A stretch of DNA of 28,126 bases from Bacteroidota bacterium (GCA_025363505.1 JANYDV010000013.1:1-28126), one strand, 5' to 3'; numbered from the stretch's first letter, positions 6,848 to 15,067 are shown. Made by a program: numbers and translations. Notes: a model not told the origin generated them from the sequence alone.

Positions 6848-7541
6848 AAAATACGATTCGACACTCTGGAGGATACTCAGTATTATTCAAATCTATTCCT
6901 TGGTAGGTTTGCTGACGGATGAAACTTCCATAGTATTTTTCATCCGATTTATAACTCAGGACAACCGACTGCCACAATGACTGGTCTTTAATAATGAATG
7001 TTATCGAATCATCAAACACAGAATCAAGCTCAACTCTCGGAATGGTAATACTGGCATATCGGTCGCGATAATTATTATCATCAGGGTACCCGCCTTGAGG
7101 ATTATCTAATTCAGAATAAAAGCTCAGCAATTCAGTGACAGTATTTTCTTGCGAATGATAAATGCCTCGAAGCGTTGTATTCCCTCCACAGCCGTACTCT
7201 ATATATCCAAGTGGTGAAAGACAGATCGCCGAAAAACATGCGCTTGTCGTAAATGCTGAATCATGCCAATGAAGAATAAATGTAGTATCAGTATTGGCAA
7301 AACAATACTTTCTTGGGAGCCATAAATCATGTTCGGCGCCCGGGTCAAACGATGTTTGCTTCACGAGACTATGATGATTGGTATTGCCTATTAGAGTCAC
7401 TCGGACGTGATTCATCGTTTGGAGATATTGCTGCAATTGACTGCCGGAGTCATGACCAGTACTGATGGGACCGGGATTTTCACAACCGATAAATACCAAT
7501 ATCGTGCTCAAAAATATCCAAATTATTTCTGCTCGTTTCAT
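6837..7541 (-). CDS. Hypothetical lipoprotein
   Basis: A 234-residue protein I do not recognise. It begins with a short charged segment, a hydrophobic stretch (residues 6-18) and a lipobox-like V-F-I-G-C with Cys20, so it is probably a lipoprotein anchored in the envelope. The mature part is mixed polar and aromatic, with several Cys (for example in KYCFANTD, SACFSAICLSP, YGCGGN) and a likely beta-rich fold; there is no low-complexity sequence. It is a single gene, convergent on ruvB with an 11-nt overlap and divergent from the O-methyltransferase across 134 nt. Codon use looks normal. No function is proposed. Confidence 0.7.
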   Translation of the reverse strand: MKRAEIIWIFLSTILVFIGCENPGPISTGHDSGSQLQQYLQTMNHVRVTLIGNTNHHSLVKQTSFDPGAEHDLWLPRKYCFANTDTTFILHWHDSAFTTSACFSAICLSPLGYIEYGCGGNTTLRGIYHSQENTVTELLSFYSELDNPQGGYPDDNNYRDRYASITIPRVELDSVFDDSITFIIKDQSLWQSVVLSYKSDEKYYGSFIRQQTYQGIDLNNTEYPPECRIVFFKK

Positions 7542-7675
7542 AGGTGATGTGATTTACTCTTCTGATAACACGGCAATTCCACAGAAGTAGCAAACGAATT
7601 TTGCGGTGCTGATGGAACAAAGGCAGCAATTTTTTTCTTGTATGATCGGAATAAAATTATTATAAACTAACTGAA

Positions 7676-8338
7676 ATGAAAGCAACCCCTCTTAACGAAG
7701 ATATTTATAAGTACATTGTGAATCTTGTTGCTCGCGATGAAGAAGCGACACTGGAGATCATGCAAGCTCATGCAAATCAGATGGGAGTGCCCCCGATAAT
7801 GATTAGCCCCGAACAGGCGCGCTTTGTCGGCTTCTTTCTTCGGGCGATCAAAGCAAAGCGTGTGCTTGATATTGGTACGCTTTTTGGTTTCAGTGCCGCT
7901 ATTATGTCACAAGCCGTTGGGGTTGATGGCGAAGTGGTGACTCTTGAGTTCGAGCCGGTGCATGCACAATCAGCACGAAAAAATTTTAAGACACTCGGAC
8001 TGGAGAATATTTCACTCTTACAAGGACCGGCACTCGATCACATGAAATCAATGCCCGATAATTATTTCGATTTTATTATGATTGATGCTGATAAAAAAAA
8101 TTATCTGGCATATCTTGAAGACGCACTTCGGCTCGTTCGCAATGGTGGTATTATAGCCGGTGATAATGCGATGGCATTCGGCTTCGTTGCCGATCAAACG
8201 ATTACACACATGAATCCTGATTACGAAAATATTCAATCGATCCGTGAGTTCAATGCGAGGTTCGTGGCTGAAAAAAGAATGTTTAGTTCGTTCGTCACCA
8301 TTGGCGACGGAATGCTACTTGGTGTAGTGAGTAAATAA
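7676..8338 (+). CDS. Cation-dependent O-methyltransferase
   Basis: A 220-residue class I SAM methyltransferase of the caffeoyl-CoA/catechol O-methyltransferase-like family (PF01596). Motif I is VLDIGTLFGFS (residues 63-73). A later acidic residue in TLEFEP (89-94) should bind the SAM ribose. IDADKKNY (136-143) and GDNAM (162-166) supply the Asp, Asp and Asn expected to bind the divalent metal. The family normally methylates vicinal hydroxyls of catechols; the natural substrate in bacteria is rarely known. The start is preceded by an AT-rich leader without a Shine-Dalgarno sequence. It appears monocistronic and converges on the TANFOR-type gene. Confidence 0.92.
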   Translation: MKATPLNEDIYKYIVNLVARDEEATLEIMQAHANQMGVPPIMISPEQARFVGFFLRAIKAKRVLDIGTLFGFSAAIMSQAVGVDGEVVTLEFEPVHAQSARKNFKTLGLENISLLQGPALDHMKSMPDNYFDFIMIDADKKNYLAYLEDALRLVRNGGIIAGDNAMAFGFVADQTITHMNPDYENIQSIREFNARFVAEKRMFSSFVTIGDGMLLGVVSK

Positions 8339-8354
8339 TTATTCGTGTTTAATT

Positions 8355-8393
8355 CATAAAAAAGATCGAGACAACAGGCGTTGTCCCGATCTT
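8355..8393 (-). terminator. Rho-independent terminator of the TANFOR-type gene
   Basis: Arms AAGATCGAGACAAC (8362-8375) and GTTGTCCCGATCTT (8380-8393) form a 14-bp stem with one mismatch and a 4-nt loop. On the minus strand the stem is followed by TTTTTTAT, placing it just after the stop of the leftward gene. On the plus strand no U-tract follows, so termination of the O-methyltransferase gene here would be weaker. Confidence 0.85.
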
Positions 8394-8413
8394 CGTGCTG
8401 ATCTTGAAGTGTG

Positions 8414-10351
8414 TTATTTGGGGTCTTCTTGCGGAAGTTCATCGCCCGGGGCTTTAGCCGGCGGGGTCTGCGATTCTCCTTCGCCATACTCGGTGGTGAT
8501 GGTAATGGCAAATGCTTTTTCGTAGATGTCAGAACCTGCGTCCATTTTATGAGCACCGGCATGCCCCTTCAACAATACACAATGCGAAACGTGTGATACA
8601 TTCCAGATCGTGCGTTGCCATGTGACGTGTACTTTTGCATACGTACCGGTTCCTACTGAAAGCGAAACAACCTCCGTTTTGATTTTTTTCCACGAGCCTG
8701 CAACCGTGCGAAGTAATTTCTTTTCAGTTTGCGGACATTTGACCGGCGGAGCAATCTTTAAATCTTTTGCTTCGGCTTTGTCAGCTTCTTCTCGTGTCGG
8801 TATTTTTTCGAGACTGTCACGTTTGATAATTCTGCCACTTGGAGGCACCGGTTCTGTGGGGATCCGACCGTTATTGTCATCTTGAGGGTCACAACCAACC
8901 GAACCGATAAGCACGAAGTATTCGTCGAGTGTTCCGTGATGAGGTCCGCCGTGTCCTTTCCAGAGCGAACACGTAAACACGCCCCACACTTCATATTTGC
9001 TTTTCATTCCATTGACGCAAGGCGTATAAAATTTACGTTTGAACACGCGATATTTATACGGACAAGGTTCTTTTACTTTCGGTGAATCCACCGTAGTAAA
9101 GACATCAAAGAATCCTTCGCTTCTCGGTTGTACTTTTTTTGTAGTATCTCTTTTGATACGAACAAGGTCAAAATCCGGATCACCTGCAACATCAAACATC
9201 CTGACTTCCGACCATCCGTTGTTTGTTCCGAGAGCAATACCCTGCAAATCAGTTGCTTGCACAGCCCATGCAAAACGTATGTTCGGAGTTTGTTTTGCCA
9301 GTACACGCAAGCCCAACATATTTTCTTCATCGTGAAAAATCGTTGAAGTCAAACCCGCTTTTTCAAGAATCGGGGTTGCCGTTGCTATTACTTGCTGTCC
9401 GGTCTGATTGGGATATACCGCTACAATACGAATACGATATGTCACCGGAACCGGTGGTGGTGGCATCGGTGGAAGCCACGTGAAACTCGGATTTTCCTCT
9501 GCCGGCGCAGTTTTCGCAACACTGCTGACCATTACTTCTTTCATCTCATAGCGATAATAAAATATCCCTTCTTCTTCCATTAACCGTGCATAATTGTTCG
9601 AATTAATGGTGGAGCTGGGTTGAATAATACTCGAATTTGTGGCGCCTGAATTTACTCTGGTCAGGTCGGGACGCGCACAAGTAAAATAATTGTTATTCGA
9701 AATGATCTCAAATGAACTCAAATTTCCGAGTTCATTTTTATCGAGCGCGACCAATTGTGAAAGCGTGAATTGCTTTGTTGTATTGAGTTTGACTTTCGTC
9801 AGTGTAAGTTGTGATGACAACATCGCACCGTCGCTGGGGCTTAGAAGTACCGGCGGTTGGATGTCACGAATTGAAATTGCGTTACACGTTTTCGTACCCA
9901 ACATTGCTGAGGTTTCAGCATTGGCAAACCATACGCATAGTTGATAACTTCCTTCTTGGAGTCTGCCTGTGCGTTCGGATGTTTGCCTTGCCCCCGAAGC
10001 AATATCTACTGCCTGATAGGGAATAAGTTGTGCTGCATTGAATGTATTCATTCCTTGATGCAACGTCATCGTCGGCATCTTTTGGAAATTGGTACTGGCA
10101 ACAAGTTGTCCGTTGAGCGAAAGCTGTGCCAATAATTTCACCGATTGATTCAACGGCTGATCGAGCTTTACCGAGATCAGTATTGTTTGCGGTGACGATT
10201 GCCAATCTGATAGATATGGCGATGGGTTCGGCGACACAATCACTGTGGGGGTGATGTTCGCATTCATACCCGTCTGCGCTTGAGCGTTTGTTCTAAAAAA
10301 AATGCTCAAGCACAGAACCAGCAGAAATAAATATGTAGTGGTGTGTTTCAT
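8414..10351 (-). CDS. Secreted TANFOR-type protein with duplicated Cys/His motif
   Basis: A 645-residue exported protein: signal peptide at residues 1-25 (hydrophobic FLLVLCLSIFF, likely cleavage near NAQAQ). Residues 35-170 resemble the TANFOR domain of Bacteroidota surface proteins (PNPSPYLSDW near 41-50; an EGSYQLCVWF...TKTC stretch at 133-156, then QPPVLLSPSDG). Two fibronectin-III-like segments follow (about 165-310 and 325-390, the latter ending in NNGWSEVRMFDV). The C-terminal 215 residues contain two related units, each opening with CP (430, 539) and ending in C-x3-KGHxGxH (461-471 and 591-601). No Por sorting domain is visible at the C-terminus. AGGAAA sits 7 nt before the ATG. Its role is unknown; a structural or adhesive envelope role is only inferred. 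Confidence 0.7.
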   Translation of the reverse strand: MKHTTTYLFLLVLCLSIFFRTNAQAQTGMNANITPTVIVSPNPSPYLSDWQSSPQTILISVKLDQPLNQSVKLLAQLSLNGQLVASTNFQKMPTMTLHQGMNTFNAAQLIPYQAVDIASGARQTSERTGRLQEGSYQLCVWFANAETSAMLGTKTCNAISIRDIQPPVLLSPSDGAMLSSQLTLTKVKLNTTKQFTLSQLVALDKNELGNLSSFEIISNNNYFTCARPDLTRVNSGATNSSIIQPSSTINSNNYARLMEEEGIFYYRYEMKEVMVSSVAKTAPAEENPSFTWLPPMPPPPVPVTYRIRIVAVYPNQTGQQVIATATPILEKAGLTSTIFHDEENMLGLRVLAKQTPNIRFAWAVQATDLQGIALGTNNGWSEVRMFDVAGDPDFDLVRIKRDTTKKVQPRSEGFFDVFTTVDSPKVKEPCPYKYRVFKRKFYTPCVNGMKSKYEVWGVFTCSLWKGHGGPHHGTLDEYFVLIGSVGCDPQDDNNGRIPTEPVPPSGRIIKRDSLEKIPTREEADKAEAKDLKIAPPVKCPQTEKKLLRTVAGSWKKIKTEVVSLSVGTGTYAKVHVTWQRTIWNVSHVSHCVLLKGHAGAHKMDAGSDIYEKAFAITITTEYGEGESQTPPAKAPGDELPQEDPK

Positions 10352-10751
10352 GTGATTTCCTAAATACTGAGTGTTACAGATTCGTCTGAGTGTTCTGAAA
10401 GGATAACGTCCTCAACGCATCGCTTTGTGACGTAGATCACGATCTGGTGGTACGCATATATTGATAACAGGATGATATTAGTGGAAATATAGTAGCATAT
10501 ACTTTCAAAAGACGCTATATAGTAAGACTGTATTTCCCGTAATTTTACTGAACTAATCTTTCCCAGGGATGTTTAGGGTGCTGTATTCATGCTTCGATTT
10601 TGTGTTTCCGAGGTTTTAGGTATCGCATCCAGGGTTCCGGTTTCTTCGTTTGGGCTTCAAAACTCGAACGTTCCGACTTCACTGCTGCCGACACGACATC
10701 TTCTCAAGCACATACGCAAAGCGTACTGTTTAACAATAATAACTATTTACA
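10352..10751. other. 400-nt divergent intergenic region
   Basis: Between the leftward TANFOR-type gene and the rightward RRM gene. It holds a Crp/Fnr-like operator (10426-10441), an AT-rich tract at 10450-10560 likely to carry promoter elements, and about 190 nt that would be a long RRM leader. A perfect short inverted repeat TACGC-aaa-GCGTA lies at 10713-10725. A 56-codon open frame (10589-10759) runs through the leader and overlaps the RRM start by 8 nt; its composition does not look convincingly protein-like, so it is not listed as a gene. Confidence 0.55.
10423..10444. promoter_or_regulatory. Crp/Fnr-family operator-like site
   Basis: TGTGA-CGTAGA-TCAC-g (10426-10441) matches the Crp consensus TGTGA-N6-TCACA in 9 of 10 positions, with the central TAGATCAC also shared with the consensus palindrome. 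Its centre is about 83 nt upstream of the leftward TANFOR-type start and about 318 nt upstream of the RRM start, so the leftward gene is the likelier target. It is a single site found by eye; no regulator gene is in the window. Confidence 0.45.
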
Positions 10752-11108
10752 ATGATTAAGATCTATGTCGGTGGACTTCCGTACCAAACGGACGAAGACC
10801 AGCTTACCCAAATGTTTTCAAGCTACGGAACAGTAGCAAGTGCTCGCGTTATCAATGACCGTGAGACAGGCCGCAGCAAAGGCTTCGGATTTGTCGAAAT
10901 GGCAGATGACGCAGCAGGCAAAAAAGCTATCGCTGAGCTCAATGAGGCAGAACTTGGTGGCCGTACTCTTACGGTTAACGAAGCTCGTCCTATGGAAGAG
11001 CGTTCAGGCGGTGGTAATCGTGGCGGCGGTGGCTATGGCGGCGGCGGCGGTGGAAACCGTGGCGGCGGTGGTTACGGCGGCGGCGGTGGTGGTGGAAAAC
11101 GCTGGTAA
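10752..11108 (+). CDS. Glycine-rich RRM RNA-binding protein
   Basis: A 118-residue single-RRM protein of the bacterial (cyanobacterial Rbp-like) type. RNP2 is IYVGGL (residues 4-9) and RNP1 is KGFGFVEM (43-50) with the aromatic RNA-stacking Phe residues. The fold ends near residue 80, followed by a Gly/Arg/Tyr tail (86-118) built from two NRGGGGYGGGGGG units and ending KRW. Such proteins bind single-stranded RNA and are often induced by cold. The preceding 5' region is unusually long and has no Shine-Dalgarno sequence at the ATG. A strong terminator follows, so it is monocistronic. The RNA targets are unknown. Confidence 0.95.
   Translation: MIKIYVGGLPYQTDEDQLTQMFSSYGTVASARVINDRETGRSKGFGFVEMADDAAGKKAIAELNEAELGGRTLTVNEARPMEERSGGGNRGGGGYGGGGGGNRGGGGYGGGGGGGKRW
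11016..11093 (+). repeat. Two tandem 39-bp repeats in the Gly-rich tail
   Basis: Two in-frame copies of a 39-bp unit encoding NRGGGGYGGGGGG (RRM residues 89-101 and 102-114). The copies differ by several third-position changes in Gly and Tyr codons, so this is a diverged duplication. It could still change in copy number by slippage. Confidence 0.85.
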
Positions 11109-11144
11109 ACTAGCGTTACCCCAACCCGAAGTCTAATCTTCAAC

Positions 11145-11180
11145 AAGCGAGGCAGTAGAAATACCGTCTCGCTTTTTTTT
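11145..11180 (+). terminator. Rho-independent terminator of the RRM gene
   Basis: AAGCGAG (11145-11151) pairs with CTCGCTT (11168-11174). The stem continues inward through C and GT pairs with two mismatches, and is followed by eight Ts (11173-11180). Confidence 0.88.
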
Positions 11181-11291
11181 ATGCTTCAAATTGTATTATT
11201 TGCAACGGGTCTCCCACGGCAAAATTATTTCTTCGGTTGCGTTGTTGTAGTGTTTCTAACGGCACAACCCACCCAATAACATAGCAAAAAT

Positions 11292-13250
11292 ATGAAGCAA
11301 AGTCTGACGCATAAAATACTCTCGGCACATCTTGTCTCGCATCCTTCATTGCCAACTCCGGGCGAAGAAATCGGTTTGCGGATCGATCAAACCTTGACCC
11401 AAGATGCTACCGGTACGATGGCGTATTTGCAATTTGAATCAATGGGGCTTGATGCTATCAAGACGAAAGTTTCGGTAAGTTATGTTGATCATAATATGCT
11501 CCAGACGGGCTTCGAGAACGCCGACGACCATCAGTATCTTCAGTCGGTTGCGGCGAAATATGGTTTGTTCTTCTCGCGCCCCGGCAACGGCATTTGCCAT
11601 CAGGTTCACCGCGAACGTTTCGGCGTTCCGGGCGATACTCTGCTCGGCTCCGATTCGCACACCCCGACTTGTGGCGGTCTGGGAATGATCGCCATGGGTG
11701 CCGGTGGTCTTGACATTGCGATGGCTCTTGCCGGACAACCGTTTTATACACCGATGCCGAAAGTGATCGGCGTTAAATTAACCGGAAAGCTACAAGATTG
11801 GGTAACCGGAAAAGATGTGATACTCGAAATGCTTCGCCGTTTGACCGTCAAAGGCGGCACAGGTCGCATTGTTGAATATTATGGCGAGGGTGCACATAAT
11901 TTGCCGATCGCCGACCGGTTCACGATCTGTAATATGGGCGCAGAACTTGGCGCAACTACCTCGCTCTTTCCATCAGACGAAACGACGTTAGCATTTTTGA
12001 AATCACAACAGAGAGAAGCGTCATGGCTCGATGTCAAAGCCGATGAAGGTTGTGGTTATGATGAACACGTCGAGATTAATCTTTCAGAACTCGAACCGCT
12101 CATCGCCCAACCGCACATGCCCGATAACGTGGTAAAGGTGCGCGAAGTAGCCGGTACGCCTATCGCACAGGCTTGCGTCGGAAGTTGCACTAACTCAAGC
12201 TATCACGATCTCGGTATCTCGGCATATATTTTGAAAGACAAAGTAGTCAATCCGAATGTCAGCTTTACCTTGACTCCGGGTTCGAAGCAAGTTTTTGAAA
12301 TGATCGCTCGTGATAAGGATATGACCTTGGCGATGCTTATCAGATCAGGAGCGAGAATACTTGAGTCAGCGTGCGGACCTTGCATCGGTATGGGACAAGC
12401 CCCGCCGTCAGGCTCTGTTTCGGTTCGGTCATTCAATAGAAATTTCGAAGGCCGTTCGGGCACTGCAGATGCAAAAGTCTATCTCGCAAGTCCCGAGACC
12501 TGTGCCGCTTCTGCATTGATGGGTGTCATCACCGATCCTCGCGATCTGGGTATTCCATTTGCCAGCATTCAAGACCCAAAAGAATTTTTTGTCGTTGACG
12601 ATATGGTGATTCCACCGGTCAGTGATAAGGCAAACGTGAAACTCATCCGAGGACCAAACATCAAACCGTTGCCGCACTTCGGGGCATTACCGGAAAATTT
12701 ATCGGGCAAAGTATTGTTGAAAATGGGTGATAATATCACCACCGATCACATTATGCCTGCCGGAGCGAAAGTATTACCGCTACGCTCGAACATTCCTGCG
12801 ATCAGTGAATTTACATTGGTCAGAGTCGATCCTGATTTTCCGAAGCGCTGTAAAGAATGGGGTGGCGGAATGGTAATCGGTGGCGAGAACTACGGACAAG
12901 GTTCTTCCCGCGAGCACGCCGCGCTCGCACCACGTTATCTCGGTGTGACAGCAGTGATCGTCAAGAGTTTTGCGAGAATCCATCTCGCCAATCTCATTAA
13001 TTTTGGAATTCTGCCTGCAACCTTCGTCAATGTTGCTGACTATGACACTATCGAACAAGGTGATGAATTAGTGATAGAAAATGCGAGAACGCAGATCGCA
13101 AATCATCCTGAGACGATCACACTTACCAACACCACCAAAGGCACCAATTATCAAATTACCAGCCCACTAACCGAACGCCAAAGACAGTTGATCTTAGCCG
13201 GTGGGACACTGGCGTATGCGAAGCAAGAGGCTGATAAGATCGTAGCGTAA
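11292..13250 (+). CDS. Aconitate hydratase
   Basis: A 652-residue aconitase interconverting citrate and isocitrate in the TCA cycle. The three [4Fe-4S] ligands are Cys299 (GSCTNSS) and Cys361 and Cys364 (ACGPCIGMG). GSDSHTP (119-125) is the conserved substrate-site loop. The C-terminal swivel domain has GDNITTDHIMPAG and the GENYGQGSSREHAALAPR block with the active-site Ser and Arg. At about 650 residues it is shorter than AcnA (about 890) and matches the compact class first noted in Aquifex and also found in FCB genomes. It is larger than a single LeuC subunit because the swivel domain is fused, which argues against isopropylmalate isomerase. It is monocistronic, with a strong terminator 24 nt after the stop. 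Confidence 0.94.
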   Translation: MKQSLTHKILSAHLVSHPSLPTPGEEIGLRIDQTLTQDATGTMAYLQFESMGLDAIKTKVSVSYVDHNMLQTGFENADDHQYLQSVAAKYGLFFSRPGNGICHQVHRERFGVPGDTLLGSDSHTPTCGGLGMIAMGAGGLDIAMALAGQPFYTPMPKVIGVKLTGKLQDWVTGKDVILEMLRRLTVKGGTGRIVEYYGEGAHNLPIADRFTICNMGAELGATTSLFPSDETTLAFLKSQQREASWLDVKADEGCGYDEHVEINLSELEPLIAQPHMPDNVVKVREVAGTPIAQACVGSCTNSSYHDLGISAYILKDKVVNPNVSFTLTPGSKQVFEMIARDKDMTLAMLIRSGARILESACGPCIGMGQAPPSGSVSVRSFNRNFEGRSGTADAKVYLASPETCAASALMGVITDPRDLGIPFASIQDPKEFFVVDDMVIPPVSDKANVKLIRGPNIKPLPHFGALPENLSGKVLLKMGDNITTDHIMPAGAKVLPLRSNIPAISEFTLVRVDPDFPKRCKEWGGGMVIGGENYGQGSSREHAALAPRYLGVTAVIVKSFARIHLANLINFGILPATFVNVADYDTIEQGDELVIENARTQIANHPETITLTNTTKGTNYQITSPLTERQRQLILAGGTLAYAKQEADKIVA

Positions 13251-13274
13251 ATTGACCTTGAGTAGAATATCAAG

Positions 13275-13307
13275 CCGGTATGAATGATGTTCATACCGGT
13301 TTTTTTT
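13275..13307 (+). terminator. Strong terminator after aconitase
   Basis: A perfect 10-bp stem CCGGTATGAA (13275-13284) / TTCATACCGG (13290-13299) with a 5-nt loop, followed by eight Ts. The convergent methyltransferase stop codon (13306-13308) sits in the T-tract. On the minus strand the same hairpin follows that gene but is trailed by CTTGATATTCT, a poor U-tract. Confidence 0.93.
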
Positions 13308-14013
13308 ATAACACTTTTATCGCTACTTGATAGAAATTACTAACCGCGCCGATCACTTCATATTTGATGTAAAATGATCTTACGAAATCATTAAAGGCGA
13401 GATATTCATGAGCGGGGACGTTGAACTCATCAAAGAAGATAATGTCTCCGGCTTTGAGATACGGTGCCAACGAAGCTAAGACAAATAAAGTCGAGCTATA
13501 GAGATCGGCATCCATCATCAGAATGAGTTTTCTCTCCAAGACTCGCTCTTTGATGAATTTAGGTAAAGTTTGCTGGAATAACCCTGTCAAGTAAGTGATC
13601 CGAGCGTCGCCGATTGCCGGGGGATCACCAAAATTCATATCGCCTTTTTTATACGGACCCCAATCTTCGGGCAAGCCCGTGAATGTGTCGAAGCCATAAA
13701 ATCTGGCATCGGGATCTGGATTATTGCTCGTCCACCAACGCATTGACAGCCCCGATGCAACACCGAATTCGAGATAGTCAAAAGCATCAAGCTGTTCGGA
13801 CGTTCTCACGAAATCGTAGAGTGCGTAACGTTTGTTATAGTCTCGTTTGAAGCTGTAAAAATCGTTGAATTTCACGCTCGGCGAATGCCGGCTGATCCAT
13901 TTCGAAACCGCAGAAAGCCCCGACGCAAAGCGCATGACTCTTGCTAACGGCTCGAAAATAATATGGAGCCGCAAGAAAAAGAACAACCCCTTTAATAATC
14001 CACGTAATTTCAT
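13306..14013 (-). CDS. TylF/MycF-like methyltransferase
   Basis: A 235-residue protein of the macrocin-O-methyltransferase (TylF) type. Motif I is LEFGVASG (residues 81-88). FDTFTGLPEDW (108-118) is the family's hallmark after strand 2. DADLYSST (168-175) and FFDEF (193-197) provide acidic residues that bind the metal in MycF-like enzymes. The N-terminal 45 residues are hydrophobic/basic and may contact the membrane or form a helical cap. TylF homologues outside antibiotic clusters often modify sugars of surface polysaccharide, but no glycan genes are next to it here, so the substrate is open. It is a single gene, without a Shine-Dalgarno sequence. Confidence 0.85.
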   Translation of the reverse strand: MKLRGLLKGLFFFLRLHIIFEPLARVMRFASGLSAVSKWISRHSPSVKFNDFYSFKRDYNKRYALYDFVRTSEQLDAFDYLEFGVASGLSMRWWTSNNPDPDARFYGFDTFTGLPEDWGPYKKGDMNFGDPPAIGDARITYLTGLFQQTLPKFIKERVLERKLILMMDADLYSSTLFVLASLAPYLKAGDIIFFDEFNVPAHEYLAFNDFVRSFYIKYEVIGAVSNFYQVAIKVL

Positions 14014-14218
14014 TGAGTAATCGTGAAAATATACTATGAGATGAAAAATATCACCTCTGAAACCGCAAAATGACTATAATGTTCTCGTTATTTGTACGCG
14101 AAGAGAAAAATTGTGTGCAAAGCATTGACCCAAATTGAGATTAATTATCGAGAAACAAAGCGAATCCGAAAGCGTTAAGTAGTTATCAATTTCGCTATTT
14201 TTATACCCATTTCATCCT

Positions 14219-15067
14219 ATGCGTACCATCAATCGTTTACTGTTACTGTCCCTGGTGTTGGTGCTTATTTCGTGCAGCGAACGGAGCCAACTTCCCGGCA
14301 AATCATTCGAAGGCAGGATCGTTCAGAAGATCACCGTTAGTGGCGGTAATCTTTTTAATGATACGACAGCACCGCCAAAAACCATCACCGCACCGCCCCA
14401 AAATACGCCCATCTCAGGGGGGACGTCAATGTCGGTGACGATGTTTACCAAGGGTGACAAAGTGGCTTATGATATTGCACTAATGGGTTTTCCGATCCAG
14501 CTGCATTCGATCATTGATCGTAATGCCCGAACGATCACCTTTTTGGCACCAAACAAAGTAGCGTATGTGACTGATCTGAGGGCTATTGATTCCAAACGCC
14601 CTGCGATTGACGATACAATAAATTCGCATCAAAATCTGTTGGATTCGTTGCAACAGCATCTTCCGAAGCCAACCGGCAACAAAAAAGTGATCAACGGCTT
14701 AGCCTGCGAAGAATATCGCACTACTATTGCAGGCAGCGATATGACACTATGGCTCACACAAGACCCACGCCTAAAATTTTATGATATTCTCCGCGATGCC
14801 TTGCTGGGCAAACAGCGCACAGGTCTTGGTGGTATCGAGCAAGTAATGGCAGTGCTTGCACCAATTGTCGGAGACGGGCACGTCCCGGTTTCGACCGAAA
14901 TGTCGAAGAACGGAAAGGTATTTATGAAGAGCGAGTTAGTCGAAATGTCAGAAGAAAAAGTATCCGACGATGTCTTCGAAATTCCCAAAGGATACACAAT
15001 TCAGAAAGAAAACCTCGACGCCAAAAACAAACCAATGCCTACTGCCCCTGAAAAAAGCGATAAATAG
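14219..15067 (+). CDS. DUF4412 domain lipoprotein
   Basis: A 282-residue predicted lipoprotein: hydrophobic signal (residues 6-16) and lipobox L-I-S-C with Cys19. The mature part matches the DUF4412-type pattern of FCB lipoproteins: SFEGRIVQKITVSG (29-42), a lone FTKGDKVAYD strand, an ITFLAPNKVAYV strand (about 117-128), then KKVINGLACEEYRT and MTLWLTQDPRL, and a C-terminal SELVEMSEEKVSDDVFEIPKGYT. The domain probably has a lipoprotein-carrier-like (LolA-related) half-barrel, but no activity is established. A 205-nt upstream gap should carry its promoter (TATAAT occurs at 14075-14080, without a matching -35). The subtilase gene follows 81 nt downstream and could be co-transcribed. Confidence 0.8.
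   Translation: MRTINRLLLLSLVLVLISCSERSQLPGKSFEGRIVQKITVSGGNLFNDTTAPPKTITAPPQNTPISGGTSMSVTMFTKGDKVAYDIALMGFPIQLHSIIDRNARTITFLAPNKVAYVTDLRAIDSKRPAIDDTINSHQNLLDSLQQHLPKPTGNKKVINGLACEEYRTTIAGSDMTLWLTQDPRLKFYDILRDALLGKQRTGLGGIEQVMAVLAPIVGDGHVPVSTEMSKNGKVFMKSELVEMSEEKVSDDVFEIPKGYTIQKENLDAKNKPMPTAPEKSDK

Noticed and set aside
8362..8393. Strong plus-strand terminator for the O-methyltransferase gene
   Set aside because: On the plus strand the stem is followed by CGTGCTG rather than Ts; the U-tract is on the minus side, so it is assigned to the leftward gene.
10724..10732. A recurring TA(C/G)TGTTT box upstream of the RRM, aconitase (11248) and PD40/OmpA (24691) genes as a promoter element
   Set aside because: It differs from the Bacteroidota -7 box TAnnTTTG, no -33 TTTG lies at the right distance in any case, and distances to the starts vary from about 20 to 40 nt.
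10589..10759. 56-codon open frame in the RRM leader as a real gene
   Set aside because: No recognisable domain, no Shine-Dalgarno site, and a composition close to random reading; noted only as a possible leader frame.
13306..14013. TylF-like methyltransferase as part of an antibiotic biosynthesis cluster
   Set aside because: Its neighbours are aconitase and envelope lipoprotein genes; no polyketide, sugar or resistance genes are present, so the macrolide link is family naming only.
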